Source of the DNA: Microstegium vimineum
Lineage: Eukaryota; Streptophyta; Magnoliopsida; Poales; Poaceae
Length of the DNA stretch: 64,000 nt
Direction of reading: 5' to 3'
Assembly: GCA_022036555.1 (NCBI GenBank)
Contig: CM039141.1
Coordinates: forward strand, 6,731,773-6,795,772
Part shown: in pieces, positions 1 to 11,111 of the stretch
How positions within the stretch are numbered: the first letter of the stretch is position 1
Layout: every line of letters starts with the position of its first letter
The notes under the pieces: generated by a model
What the model saw: only the letters and a program-made list of their open reading frames with translations
The model's database searches: none
What the model was told of the DNA's origin: nothing
Made by a program: the position numbers and the translations under genes

Positions 1-600
1 GCGCATGTAGATATCTCAATCTTACCGACCAATGTCGCTTGTTGCATGTAGTGTCGTTTTTGGTTGTTACCGTTGTTACCGTTACTCGGCCCTTGAGGGT
101 TTTATTGCTCTACTGCATTACCCGATCTAGGTTCTTTATTTTCCCAATACAACTCGTAACTTTTTTGTCCGATTCGTTGAAAAAAAACCTATATACACAA
201 GTAGTATATTATAATAAATTCTGCAATATATTGCAATCAGATACACAAGCAATTGAGACTTGTCTTAATTTCTATGATGTGAAATAAGAGGATTGGGCTT
301 GATTCATTGATCTAGAGTGAATGATTATCGTTGTGTCAAAAAATTAATAATCGTTTTTGCTATTGTGCAGATATTGTGCATTTTAATTTTTATTTTAGGT
401 GGCAATCAGAGGACCCACCGAATGCTCCTCAAAGATGTTTGTTCCATCATCACTGTTCGGCTGCGTTCGCCGCCACAGGTCACACACAACAATAGCGGCC
501 CAACCTCTAACCGCCAATAGTTTTCTATACTCTTCTGCTAAGCTGAGCCATTTATACCCCCTCTCTCTCCCCCCATTCCTCTTCTTCTCATAGTCATCCG
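1..600. other. Intergenic sequence and promoter region of the GT61 gene
   Basis: The first 400 bases are AT-rich and hold no reading frame that resembles a protein. The last 200 bases are pyrimidine-rich and lead into the GT61 gene. I see no repeat with defined ends here. Confidence 0.5.
551..558 (+). promoter_or_regulatory. TATA-like box of the GT61 gene
   Basis: The string tttatacc lies 80 bases upstream of the ATG at 631. A CT-rich leader (ctctctctcc and similar) follows, typical of a plant 5' untranslated region. The position fits a core promoter. No transcript evidence is available. Confidence 0.4.
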
Positions 601-630
601 AGAGACCTTCTCTCTGTGGCGACGGCGGCC

Positions 631-2303
631 ATGGTGCAACAGCAGCAGCAGCAGCACAGAATCTACATCTTGCAGTTCAGGAAGAGCGAGCCGGAGAAGG
701 AGGTGGCATGCAAGGTGTCGCAGACCAAGGGCACCGGGCGGCGGGTCATGTACTACTACCAGGACCACGGCAACGCTGGCGGCAAGAGCGGCAAGCTGGT
801 GCACTCCAGGGCGCTCGGCCTTCGGCGCATCTTGGCCATGCTCCTGCTCTCTTTCCTCTGCGTGGGGACGCTGTTCGTGGCGCCCGTCTCCTTCCTCTCC
901 TTCGTGCATAGCGACGAAGGCGGCGCGGCTGTGGCAGCCACGGCGGCCACGGCGGCGCGGGGCGGTGTGCCCGGGCCGTGCTCGGCCGTGGGGAACGACA
1001 GCCTCTGCTGCGACCGCACGTCGGAGCGCGCGGACATCTGCTTCGCGCGGGGCGACCTGCGCATGCACTCGGCGAGCGCGTCGTTCCAGCTCGTGTCCGC
1101 GGCCGCCGGCAACGGCAACGGCAACTCGACGGCGGCGGAGGAGGAGCGGATACGGCCGTACACGCGCAAGTGGGAGGCGAACGTGATGGCGACGATCGAC
1201 GAGGTGCGTCTTCGGCGCGTGGTCCCCGGCGGCGGCGACGAAGCCCGGTGCGACGTGCGGCACGACGTGCCGGCCGTGGTGTTCTCCACCGGCGGGTACA
1301 CGGGCAACGTGTACCATGAGTTCAACGACGGCATCCTGCCGCTGTTCGTGACGGCGCAGCACCTCCGGCGGCGCGTGGTGCTGGTGGTCCTCGAGTACCA
1401 CGACTGGTGGATGACCAAGTACGGCGACGTGGTGTCCCAGCTGTCGGCGTTCCCGCCGATCGACTTCACCGCCGACCGCCGCGTGCACTGCTTCCCCGAG
1501 GTGATCGCCGGGATGCGCATCCACGGCGAGCTGACCGTGGACCCGGCGAGGACGCCAGAGGGGAAGAGCATCGGCGACTTCCGCAGGCTACTCGACGACG
1601 CCTACCGCGGCCGCATCGAGTTCCTGGAGCGCCTGGAGCGCCGCACGGCTCGGAAGCGCCTCCGCCTTCGCCAGCGCCACGTGCGCCGCGGCGCCGTGGC
1701 CGTGGTGCCCCGCGCCCCGCCACGCGAGGAGGACCCACCAACCAGGCCCAGGCCGAGGCTGGTGATCGTGTCGAGGACGGGGTCCCGCGTGATCGAGAAC
1801 GAGGCGGACGTGGCAGCGGTGGCGACGGACGTGGGGTTCGACGTGCGCGTGATCCGTCCGGACCGCACCACGGAGATGTGCAAGATATACCGGGAGCTGA
1901 ACGGCAGCGACGCCATGGTGGGGGTGCACGGCGCCGCCATGACGCACTTCCTGTTCATGCGCCCCGGGAAGGTGTTCATCCAGGTGGTGCCGCTGGGCAC
2001 GGACTGGGCAGCCGGCGCCTACTACGGCGAGCCGGCGGCACGGATGGGGCTGCGCTACGTCGGGTACAAGATCGCCCCCGAGGAGAGCTCGCTGTCCCGC
2101 GAGTACCCCACGGGTGACCCCGTGCTGACGGACCCCGCCGGCGTCGGGCAGCGCGGCTGGACGTGACGAAGAAGGTGTACCTTGACCGGCAGAACGTGCG
2201 GCTCGACCTCGCGCGCTTCAGGGAGGAGCTCGTTGAGGCGCACCGGTACCTGGTGGCCGGCACCGGCGACGGCGGGCGGCGGCGGCCGAGGGCGGTCGAG
2301 TGA
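631..2303 (+). CDS. Glycosyltransferase family 61 protein, frame broken near its 3' end
   Basis: GT61 enzymes are Golgi type II membrane glycosyltransferases; the grass clade includes xylan arabinosyl- and xylosyltransferases, but the acceptor here cannot be told. I start at ATG 631 (context gcggccATGG) because the frame upstream has only a GTG. The protein has a Q-rich start, a basic cytosolic tail, one membrane anchor at about residues 67-92 (LAMLLLSFLCVGTLFVAPVS) and a lumenal catalytic region. Family blocks seen are GGYTGNVYHEFNDG (about residue 221), VSRTGSRVI, and VGVHGAAMTHFLFMRPG (about 430). The gene has no intron. The open frame stops at 2164-2166 right after GW, but the next frame continues with the expected family tail (VTKKVYLDRQNVRLDLARF) to a stop at 2301-2303. 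One base, probably a G near 2160, appears to be missing. This is a real truncation or a sequencing error. Confidence 0.9.
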
Positions 2304-4344
2304 TGGATGATGTGATGTGCGTCGGACGGTTTGACCGGTCTGGAATAACCAACGACCGCCCAGCTCAATGAACATCTCCTTTGCTCTCTGCTATAGTTTT
2401 TTCTTCATCACCACCATTTCTTTCTTTTTCTTTGCTTATACTGACTTGACCTGACAATTCTTTGCATTAGTTTTTGTGTCGTCGTCCTGTACTTGTGATC
2501 CATCCATCCATGGTACTGTAGTAAAAATCGGAGCTTGCTGTGCATACTCACCATACATACATTACAGGAATAAAAGAGAACTAGTTACATTAAGCGTACG
2601 TACATACATACATAATGCAGGGCCTAGGCGCAAACAAAAGTCACAGTTCAGTTTTGCTGTGTTTATTATCTGGACCGAACTCTCACTCTGAATGCGTCAG
2701 AGACATGAGCCGCCCGCCCATCAGGCAAGTTGGTCAGTTTTCAGGACGAAGGAAGGCTCGGAACCGCTCCTTCTCCTTCTTCTTCACGCGAGTCGACACG
2801 GGCTTGTTCCGTGTTGGTTCGTTCGTTGCTTCTCCGGGGAGAGCCCCTGCCGCCTGCCTCGTGCCTCCACCCGCCACCCGCCAGGCTGTAAGAGTTTGTT
2901 GAAACAGAGTAATCAGCTTTCGTTAAGCGTCAATAAAGCCTGCTATTAGTGGCCCGTAAAGCGTCACCCATCGGGCCTGGCCTGGACTGGACTGGACGGA
3001 CCCTAACGACACGCACAGTAGTACCACGGCGATGCATCAACCGCACCTATCCTCGCGCGCGCGCTGGCCACAAGCCCACAACCATAACACAGCTTGCTGC
3101 GGCTGCTGGCTGCTGACAACAACGACGGTCAGTCGGGCACGCAACCCCTGTTTGTCACGGCTACAGCTAACAGCTTGGCGATCGTCCGTTCCTTGGATGA
3201 CCGGGGAAGGAAGAATTAACCGCCCCCGCGTTCGGAAACTTTAACTCGCAAGTCACTCGAAAGTTGGGAAACCATTTGTCAAATAGAACCCGATACACCG
3301 CACCTTAATTAATAATTATTATTATTATAAGATATTTACAGTATAATAGTCGTAGTAGCACGTAGACTTGGGCGTACTAGGTGCTAAAGAAACGCACGCA
3401 CCCGGATGAGATGAGGATCAGTGGCCGGTGGTGGCGACTGCCAACAAAGTCGAGTATGTAGTGAGTGGAATCTCGCCATCCATGACCATGGATCCCAGCA
3501 ACAGGCCGGAGGAGGATCGCCGATCGGTGGGCGGCGCGTCAGCTTCTTCGCCTACGCGTGGTGCCGTCTCCGGCCGTCGTCGTGCGGCGGAAGACTCACG
3601 GAAGATTCGCACGCACGCCATGCCATGCCGTTGTTTGATGTGATCGTATTTCTGACGAACCCTCAGGAATGAAGGAAGCTGCCCGTCCACATCGACGTCG
3701 ACGCCGGGGATGGCTTCGGGCGCACGCGCACTGCCTGACACTGCGACGTGTGGTGGCTTGGCTTCGTATCCAAGCCCAAGGTCACACAAAGTGCAGCGGC
3801 GGCCTGGTGTGCAGTGTGGTGGGGACAAGTTGGCTGTGAAAAATTTCCTGATTGGTGCGATGATACCGGCCTCGGGATTCGTACGGTCCCGTCTTCGTTT
3901 CCAATCTCTCTCGGTCCCTCTGCTTCCTGTTCCCCTGAATTGAATTGAATGGGAAAAAAAAGGTTTAGCGAGCCCACCAAAGCATGGCATGCCGGTCCAA
4001 TCATCTACTCTGCAGCCCATGAATGAAGCCCAACAAAATATACCGCTCGGCTCCAACAGAGCAAGCCCATCTGGCATCATCTCAGCCCACAACCGAACAT
4101 TTGCTTGGTAGTACTAATACTAACAGGTACCGACACGTGGGCCCGAAGAGCCTCGTGCTCGTCTGGCTCCAATCCAAGCTTCCTCCGACTCCAACCAACA
4201 AGAAGCCGGCCTATTCCATTTCCGTCCTCTCCTCCGCGGCTCCCGCACCAAGCACCATCATCTCCGCCCCCGATTCCCCGACTCGGCGCGGACCAGACGT
4301 GGATCTCGGCGGAGGACACTCCGACCATCGCTCCCTGTCAAACC
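2304..4344. other. Intergenic spacer
   Basis: The first few hundred bases are the 3' flank of the GT61 gene. The rest is mixed-composition spacer with a short AT-rich patch near 3305-3330. Reading frames here are short, overlap on both strands and resemble no family. Positions from about 4120 to 4344 are the C-rich upstream and leader region of the next gene. Confidence 0.5.
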
Positions 4345-6545
4345 ATGGCGGCCGCGGACTGCGACTCCGCCATCTCCACCTCCACCTGCCCGCACTGGTA
4401 ATTCACTCCCTCTCTCTTGCTCACCTCCCTCGCCTCCCCCAGCGTCTCCGCTTTACCCGCCACAGGTCGATTCCTGCGTCCGCCTCCGCCATGCCGACAG
4501 TTTAGGGTTGGGGTCATCAACCGCTGCATATTTACGACACTGATTTGTTCGCATGCGTCGATGCTTAGTTTTTTTTTAAAAAAATATATATATATGGTAT
4601 GTAGTTCAAGCTTATTTTGTGATGATTTATTGCACATGACATGCGACGCGATACCGTTGCTCTGTGGATTACCTTATGCAAATTGCTGAACACGCGTACA
4701 TATGTAATCGGTGTTTCCAGTACCGTATCAGGTGCTTCTATCGTATTGTATGATTACCACAATGTCTTGTCCGGGTATGGTTTTTAGCCAGCTCTACATT
4801 GTTAACTGTGTTTCTCCCCATGCTCTTCATTTATTAGTCAGCTGCGGTTAAATGTGTTGATTACTGATGATATTTCTCTGTTTATATTCTATAGCCAGCG
4901 GGAGATTCTGTCTTCAAACATTGCATTGCACAGCGTGCACTGCGCTCGGAACCTTCAGAAGTGTGAACATTGTGGAGATATGGTTCCGAGGAAGCTTATG
5001 GACGAACACTATGATGAAAACCATGCTCCGGTATCTTTCCAAACTCCAAGCTTCTCTCAGATTCAATGTTTGGAGTCCCCTAGTCGTTTTCACTGTCAAT
5101 TCATAATTATAATAGGGTATTGCTGAAGTTAAGTGTTACATTAAGAAGTACAGAAGTCTGCATTACTGTTCAGCTTTTCCCCCCTAAGTTCGTATCTTAC
5201 TCTAAGAAGCTGCAATATTACATGAACGCATATTTATAATCATCATGACAGCAAAAGGTACAATTGCTTAAAACAGTTATGACAGTTTCTTTATATGCTT
5301 ATGGTAGGCAACCTTGTAACCACAGAGTTAACGTATACAAATGAAAGCATCTTCGTCAGCCACTAAGTTAATTTAAATTGTAGATAAATTAAAGAGATGC
5401 CAATAGATGTACGCCTTCCTGTTTTTCTTTTTTACCACCTCTTAATAATTTACTAATTCATGTTCACCACTAATCTTATTATGGATACAGATGAATTGTT
5501 CACTTTGCAAAGACACAGTAGAACGTGAGCTATGGGATCTTCATACAGGCATACAATGCCCACAAAGGATGCTCGCGTGCCAATACTGTCAGTTTGAACT
5601 CCCTGCAGTCGATCTTTTCGAACATCAGGTATGGATATACTCCATCTCACATGGTAGCCTATTATTCAAGAAACTAGTTTTGGATACAGTTCTCAGTGTT
5701 CTAATTAGGGTGGGTGTGCTACAGGATGTGTGTGGAAATCGAACAGAATATTGTCAAAGTTGCAGGAAGTATATCAGACTTCGTGAATGGATTGGACATG
5801 AACTCCAGTTCCATACGATTTTAAATGCTGCATCAGAACTTTCAAGGTAACCTTCCAACTGATTAGTAACTCCAGTTCCATTCCTTTAATTTTTCAAGAC
5901 AACATTCAGCTACATCGGTGTTATTAGTAACTTGGCACTCCCACTATTCCAAAGTATAAGGTGTTTTGGTTTTGTGCCAAGTCAGAACTCTCTAACTTTG
6001 GCCAAGTTTATAGAGAAATGTTTTACTGCAAAATAGCAGATAAATGCACTATCACGACATATTTTGGTTGTGGATTTTAATGTAACTAATTTGAAGTTGC
6101 ACCTTACATTTCTGAACGGAGGACTAGCATTTAACCTTTCAGTATAGTTTTCAGCAAATAAATAAATTATGTCTTATGCTAGCTTAGTGGTTCCTTCATT
6201 GAAGTATCATTTGCATAGACGTCGATTACGTTTAGTCTGACATCAAGCTTGTCCTGTTGCCGTAGCAAGTAGCAACTCATAAATGGCATTGTGAGAAAAT
6301 CCAACCGATTAGTCTGATGGCAAGCTTTTACTATTGCTGTAGCATATTCTGAGAAAAAACCAAGCTTACCTTGTGATATCAATTTCAGTGACAGGGCTCC
6401 AGCAGCAGCAGCAGCAGAGCAGCCAGTACCAAAGCCAGCACGACCTGCTACTGGTTCACTTCACAAACAACTGCTCCTGACGGTTGCAATAGCTGGAGTT
6501 GCAGTTTTGATTGGATCGATACTGTACCAAAGTAAGGGGAAGTAG
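4345..6545 (+). CDS. TRAF-type zinc-finger protein with C-terminal membrane anchor
   Basis: Five exons join in frame to 201 residues: 4345-4397, 4895-5030, 5491-5628, 5725-5846 and 6389-6545, all with GT-AG introns. The protein carries serial C2HC/C2H2-like fingers: CPHC...H..HC, CEHCGDMVPRKLMDEHYDENH, CSLCKDTVERELWDLHTGIQC, CQYC...H..VC and CQSCRKYI...H...H. This is the spacing of TRAF-type/XAF1-like zinc fingers. An alanine/proline linker follows, then a hydrophobic segment (LLLTVAIAGVAVLIGSILY) eight residues from the end, which suggests a tail-anchored protein. Fingers of this type usually bind proteins. The function of this plant family is not established from sequence. The ATG at 4345 is the first codon of the frame that gives the complete first CxxC. 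Confidence 0.9.
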
Positions 6546-6650
6546 TTCTGGGGGATAGTAATTTGATGTCCCTTGATGTATAAATTCTCTCATAATCAAG
6601 AGTACAGTTTAGGCCCCAGTTGAGGAAAACAAAAAAAGAAGAAAAATGGA

Positions 6651-7266
6651 GATAGTACCAGGGTTTTTCAAACCGGTCGGTAACCGCGGTTACCGACCGG
6701 TTACCGACAAACCGCCGCCGAGCGGTTCGGTTTCGGTACCGGTTTGAATTCAAATTTCAAATTTGAAAAAAAAAATCAAAAATGCTGAAAAAATTCCTAA
6801 AAATAGTTCATGATTTATTGAGTCGAATGGTGTACAAATTTTTCAAATTGGAGTTCGTTTGCTATTTATTTTGACGTGTACAAGTTTGAAAAAAAAAGAA
6901 AAAGGATCTTTTCTATTTTTTTCCAAACTTGTACGTGTCAAAATAAATAGTAAACGAACTCCAATTTGAAAAAAATTTGCACCATTCGACTCTACAAATC
7001 ATGAACTATTTTTAGGAATTTTTTCAGCATTTTCAATTTTTTTTTTCAAATTTGAAATTTGGTTTGGGGGGTAACCGCCCAAACCGGTCGGTAACCGGCC
7101 CTAACCGACCGGTTTACCGGTCCCAAACCGTTTGAACTGCGTGATTTGAATTCAAAATCCAAACCGTTCGGTTTGGGACCGGTTTGGGCGGTTACCGGTC
7201 CAAACCGCCCAACCGCTCGTCGGCGGTTACCGGTTTCGAAACGGTAGGGTAAACCCTGGATAGTAC
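6651..7266. mobile_element. hAT-type foldback MITE with 8-bp target duplication
   Basis: The element spans 6659-7258 (600 bp) and lies about 110 bp downstream of the zinc-finger gene stop. Its ends are CAGGGTTT and AAACCCTG, and it is flanked by a perfect 8-bp repeat, gatagtac, at 6651-6658 and 7259-7266. This is the hallmark of hAT insertion. The interior is one long inverted repeat: the arm from about 6780 to 6893 is mirrored by 6911-7040 around a short A/T loop. Outer parts carry many accggt/ggtaacc motifs. It encodes nothing, so it depends on a transposase supplied elsewhere. It may be included in the 3' untranslated region of the neighbouring gene. Confidence 0.9.
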
Positions 7267-7807
7267 AGCTGAAATTACAACATTTATGAAATGACCGATT
7301 AAACTATGTTCTGTGCTCTTTTTTCTTTGTAAATGGTAATTTCCCATCAAACTTGTGGCCATTTGGTAATCTATGCAAAAATTTGTTCTCGTTTACAACC
7401 GCAAGATTTGAAATATCTTATGGATTCATGGAAAAACTGTGACGTATGGTCAGTCAAAATAATTGGCCATAATACATTTGTCACCCAAGGTTCTCATGAC
7501 TTCCGTTTTGTTTTTCTAAAGGTTTTTTTTTCATTTTCTTCTGCAAGAATGTAAAGCTGGCAGCAAAATTTTAGATGCAGCTAGGAACTCGTCTTCATCT
7601 GAAAGTTTACTACGGAGTACTTACTACCAGTTTCATAAACTCAGAATCTGTTATCGTGAGTCAATCTAGCAAGGACTTGTGTTGCCCCAATAAATAAAAC
7701 GCAAATCCACAATCACATAAGCATCTATGATTTTTTCCTTGTCGCATTTGCAAAAGAAAAGACATGTCATCCTCTTGCATTGCTAACTATCTACAGCTGC
7801 TTTTCTT
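7267..7807. other. Intergenic spacer
   Basis: AT-rich sequence between the MITE and the 3' end of the minus-strand glycosylase. It probably holds the 3' untranslated region of that gene. I see no other feature. Confidence 0.4.
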
Positions 7808-9439
7808 CTACTTTTTCGCTTTTTTTTTCAAGTGGCTTGCAGTGAATAGTCCGTAGTTGGATGGTTCCATATCACTAATTTTGCCAAATTGCTTGTCGTA
7901 GAAGCCCCATAACTCAAACCTGTTTCAGAACCCCCAAAAGAAAGAGAACAGTGTCGAGAATTAGCATAGCTGCATACATATATTAGCCTAAAACAATACA
8001 TGGTATTAGAGAAATGGGTTTACCGGTATGCCAAGAACTGGAATGGAGCATATTTGCCGTAGATTTTATCTAATTCATGATGAATAGAGCTTATGGTAGT
8101 TGGTCTTTTATGAATCTGCAATAAATTTCAGGCATAGCACATGGAATATTGAAATCGTCAACTATGAATCCTAAAAAAGTGCAAAGGTTCCAGGAAGGGA
8201 AATACCTGTTTCAAATGCCTAATTGTTTCAGTATCAGCTGGGATCGTGTGGAAGAATCCCATACACATGAGCACATTGGCACGTGTGAAAGGACCAAACC
8301 CTGAGATCATCAATAACTCTGAGTTCAATCTCTCGTAGGTGGATCCGATACTGGATGCCTCTTCTGCAGCTGGTACAAACATTTTACGCATCTCTTCAAG
8401 TTTTTTGTAGACATACCTTCCCTTCTACAAGGCTGCGTGCAAGCATTACAATTCTCCTTGCTCGGTATCCAAGATTACACCTCTTGGCTAAAAACTCCTC
8501 ATCAAGGTTGGCCAATTCTTCCGGCGTAGGGAAATCACCAATACAGCCTTCCAAGTGAGGATCATTGCTCAAGCTAAGCTCCGATGGTTCCAAGGAATCA
8601 TCTGTACCGGTTGCTTCAGTTGCAACTGAGGGTAAACAAATTTCATTTGTTTCCAAATTTATCAGGCCATTGCCTCCACTTGCCAGTCTTGGACCCTCCA
8701 ATTTATCCTCTGAAAACCTTGCTTCTAATTTGACACGGACACTCTGTCTCTTGCTGCGCTTCCTTTTATTATGTTCCCAGGTGTTCTTGACTGAAAATCT
8801 TCGATACTGGATGAACATTTCAGCTCCAACTGAAGCTTGCACAGTGCAGTAGCCATTGACAAGGTTCTTGTCCATCTGTACTTATACACCATACTATTAG
8901 TTGCGCAAGAAATCATGCTAGCAGGATTAGAAATACTTAACAAACTATATACTGTTGAAGCATTCCAATTTAAACAAGTGTTATTTCTGTCAAAAAACAA
9001 AATACTCCATTCAGTACGTCTGCAATGTATCATCTCGAAATATAACCCATTTGGTATGAAATGGTAAAGCACAGACCATATTTGTTACTCTGCCATTCAG
9101 TTACCTCTGTGAATAATGGAGGATCTCTTCTAAATCAACACTAAAAAAAAAATGAAAGATAGCAATCACTAGTTCTCTACCGATCCGGGATCCCCAATTG
9201 TTTCTATCACCACGCGTGCGCGCACACATACCGACGTACGAATGAAAGTGAAGGGAAAGAAGGCCAAGACTCAACTGGCAATTGCAGAGGAGGATGCACT
9301 TGACCATGTCCTCGAAGAGCGTGGGCGAGCGGAAGACGCGCCCGAACCCCGCCTCCCGCGCCACGGGGTGCATCGCCTGGAACTCCGCCACCATCTTGCC
9401 ATCCTCCTCCGACAGCCGCAGCATCCGACGCACTTGCTC
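7808..9439 (-). pseudogene. HhH-GPD DNA glycosylase, 5'-truncated and frameshifted
   Basis: This matches the plant HhH-GPD base-excision repair glycosylase family (8-oxoguanine glycosylase-like), nuclear enzymes that remove damaged bases. Exons in coding order are 9439-9276, 8875-8206, 8115-8024 and 7919-7808 (stop at 7808-7810), with consistent GT-AG phases. Recognisable blocks are FRSPTLFEDMVKCILLCNCQ, then GPFTRANVLMCMGFFHTIPA with DTETIRHLKQ (helix-hairpin-helix to catalytic Asp region), and IYGKYAPFQFLAY. Three defects are visible. The GC-rich first exon expected before EQVRRMLRLSEED is not found between 9440 and 11000. One base is missing near 8765-8775. One extra A sits in the A6 run at 8401-8406 just after VCLQK. 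Truncation plus two frame breaks favours a pseudogene; the two indels alone could be sequencing error. Confidence 0.8.
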
Positions 9440-11111
9440 CTGTAGATACCATACCAAACCAGGAAATCAGAAAGAGCGTCGCTTCGCCGACAACGCCATC
9501 AATGTTCGATCCGGATGATGACGAGCAAGGTGCAACCCTTTAGCTGTTGAAAGTGTTCGGTGGAATTATTATGTAACATTTTCTCCATCTATACAGTTTG
9601 GTTTGTTTTTTTAGGCCTAAGATGCAGTTGAATTCCTATCAATCCACGTGGCTTAAGATATAATATTAGAGTAGAACTTAAATTACACCCTAATTCACCA
9701 TAGTATTCGACAATATCCAAATAAGATTATTCATATATACTAGTGAAACTCTAGTCTACTTTAGGGGGCCAAGGTGATAGCAGAAGTGTTGTCCTACGAT
9801 GAGAGTATCTCTAAGAAATTAGTTAAATTATTTTTTAAAGCTAAATATAGCTATTGTTAAAGCAAAACGTATCCAACACACTCTATAAATGACTCTTCAA
9901 ATTTAGTAGTTCTTCATCCCACCCTATTCGATCTCTATTTTTGGATAGCTTATCTCACTAGTTATCTATCATTTTAGTTTTACAAAGTCTATTGGAGTAC
10001 TCTAAGAGCATCTCCAAGAGATTAGCAAAAAAGATTACCTAAATTTAGATTCTGTTACTCTTTAAAATAGATAATATTAGGGGTACTCCAACAAATTATA
10101 TAAAACCAAAAGATGGATAGCTAGTGAGGTAGACTATCCAAAAGTAGAGAGCGAATGAGGCGGGATGGAGAATCATTAAATATACAGAGTTATTTGCAGA
10201 GTCTGTTGGAGACGTTTTTTCATTAATAATAGCCAAATTTAACTTTAGAGAACAATTTAGCTAGTCTTTTAGAGATGCTCTAATTTATCTATTTTAAGAA
10301 TAAAAAAATCAGTAAATTTAGCTAGTTATTTTAACTAATCCCTTTGAGATAATATGATGCTTTGAAAACCAAGGGAGTATATTATATATATTGATACTGT
10401 AATTCTATTATTGGTTTCTTCCTTTAATAATATAATACCAACCTCTGTTTCAAAATATTTGTCACTTTTGATTTTTGATTTTCTAAATACTTGACACTGC
10501 ATTTTCCAAGATTGCATTTCCCATTTTGTCCACCCTTCTCACCATTGCTTATTCTAGAAATTTCAACACACACTTAACTAGCAACTTTAACTTAGGGGCA
10601 TTTTGGTCAGTTCACAGCAACATAGATGGGGTTGTCTTGGGCTTTGTGCCACGGTCAAAATTGCAATGTAGAATAGTAGTAATAGGAAAAGTTTGAAGAT
10701 TACTTTTATAGTTTTAAATAACGATGCCCGATAGTAGAACTGCACAATTTGATGGTTCGTGAATAATCAAGATGAGAACTTGAGAAGCTTTATATAACCC
10801 GAGAAAACGACAATGGGGGGCAGGCCGGCACAACAAAACGAGGAGATGCGGATCAAGGGCCGTCTGCTCAAGTGAGCCTTCGGCTGCTGCCGCGACGAGC
10901 ACGTCTCTCCCGTTGGCCCGCGTTCCTCCAGTCCTACGCGCTCTCCCCCACCCACCCACACACCCCCTATCCATCCATCCTTCCTTCCATTTCATCACAC
11001 TCACACCTGCCTCCTCAGTCCTCCCGGCTCCCGCTCCACATCCTTCCCTCCGCCCACCAACTCAGCAGCAGGCAGGCAGCACCCCCGCCGCCTCCCGCCT
11101 CGCCGCTTGCG
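9440..11111. other. MITE-rich spacer and NTRC promoter/leader
   Basis: AT-rich sequence from 9540 to 10700 holds at least one Tourist-like MITE (10006-10280). A second, related inverted-repeat sequence precedes it (about 9801-10005, starting agagtatctctaag and ending ctattggagtactct). From about 10870 the DNA becomes C-rich, with cacccacccacacacccc tracts typical of a grass gene leader, and runs into the NTRC start codon. Confidence 0.55.
10003..10283. mobile_element. Tourist-like (PIF/Harbinger) MITE
   Basis: Element 10006-10280 (275 bp) has ends GAGCATCTCCAAGAGATTAGC and its imperfect complement ending GAGATGCTC. It is flanked by TAA on both sides (10003-10005 and 10281-10283). TAA duplication and the GAGCATCTC terminus are typical of Tourist elements in grasses. 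It has no coding capacity. Confidence 0.75.

Noticed and set aside
616..633. GTG at 616 as start of the GT61 protein
   Set aside because: Plant translation starts at ATG; the ATG at 631 has a good context and follows directly.
538..1571. Long minus-strand frames opposite the GT61 gene
   Set aside because: They are antisense shadows of a GC-rich coding sequence, dominated by Arg, His and Pro, with no family resemblance.
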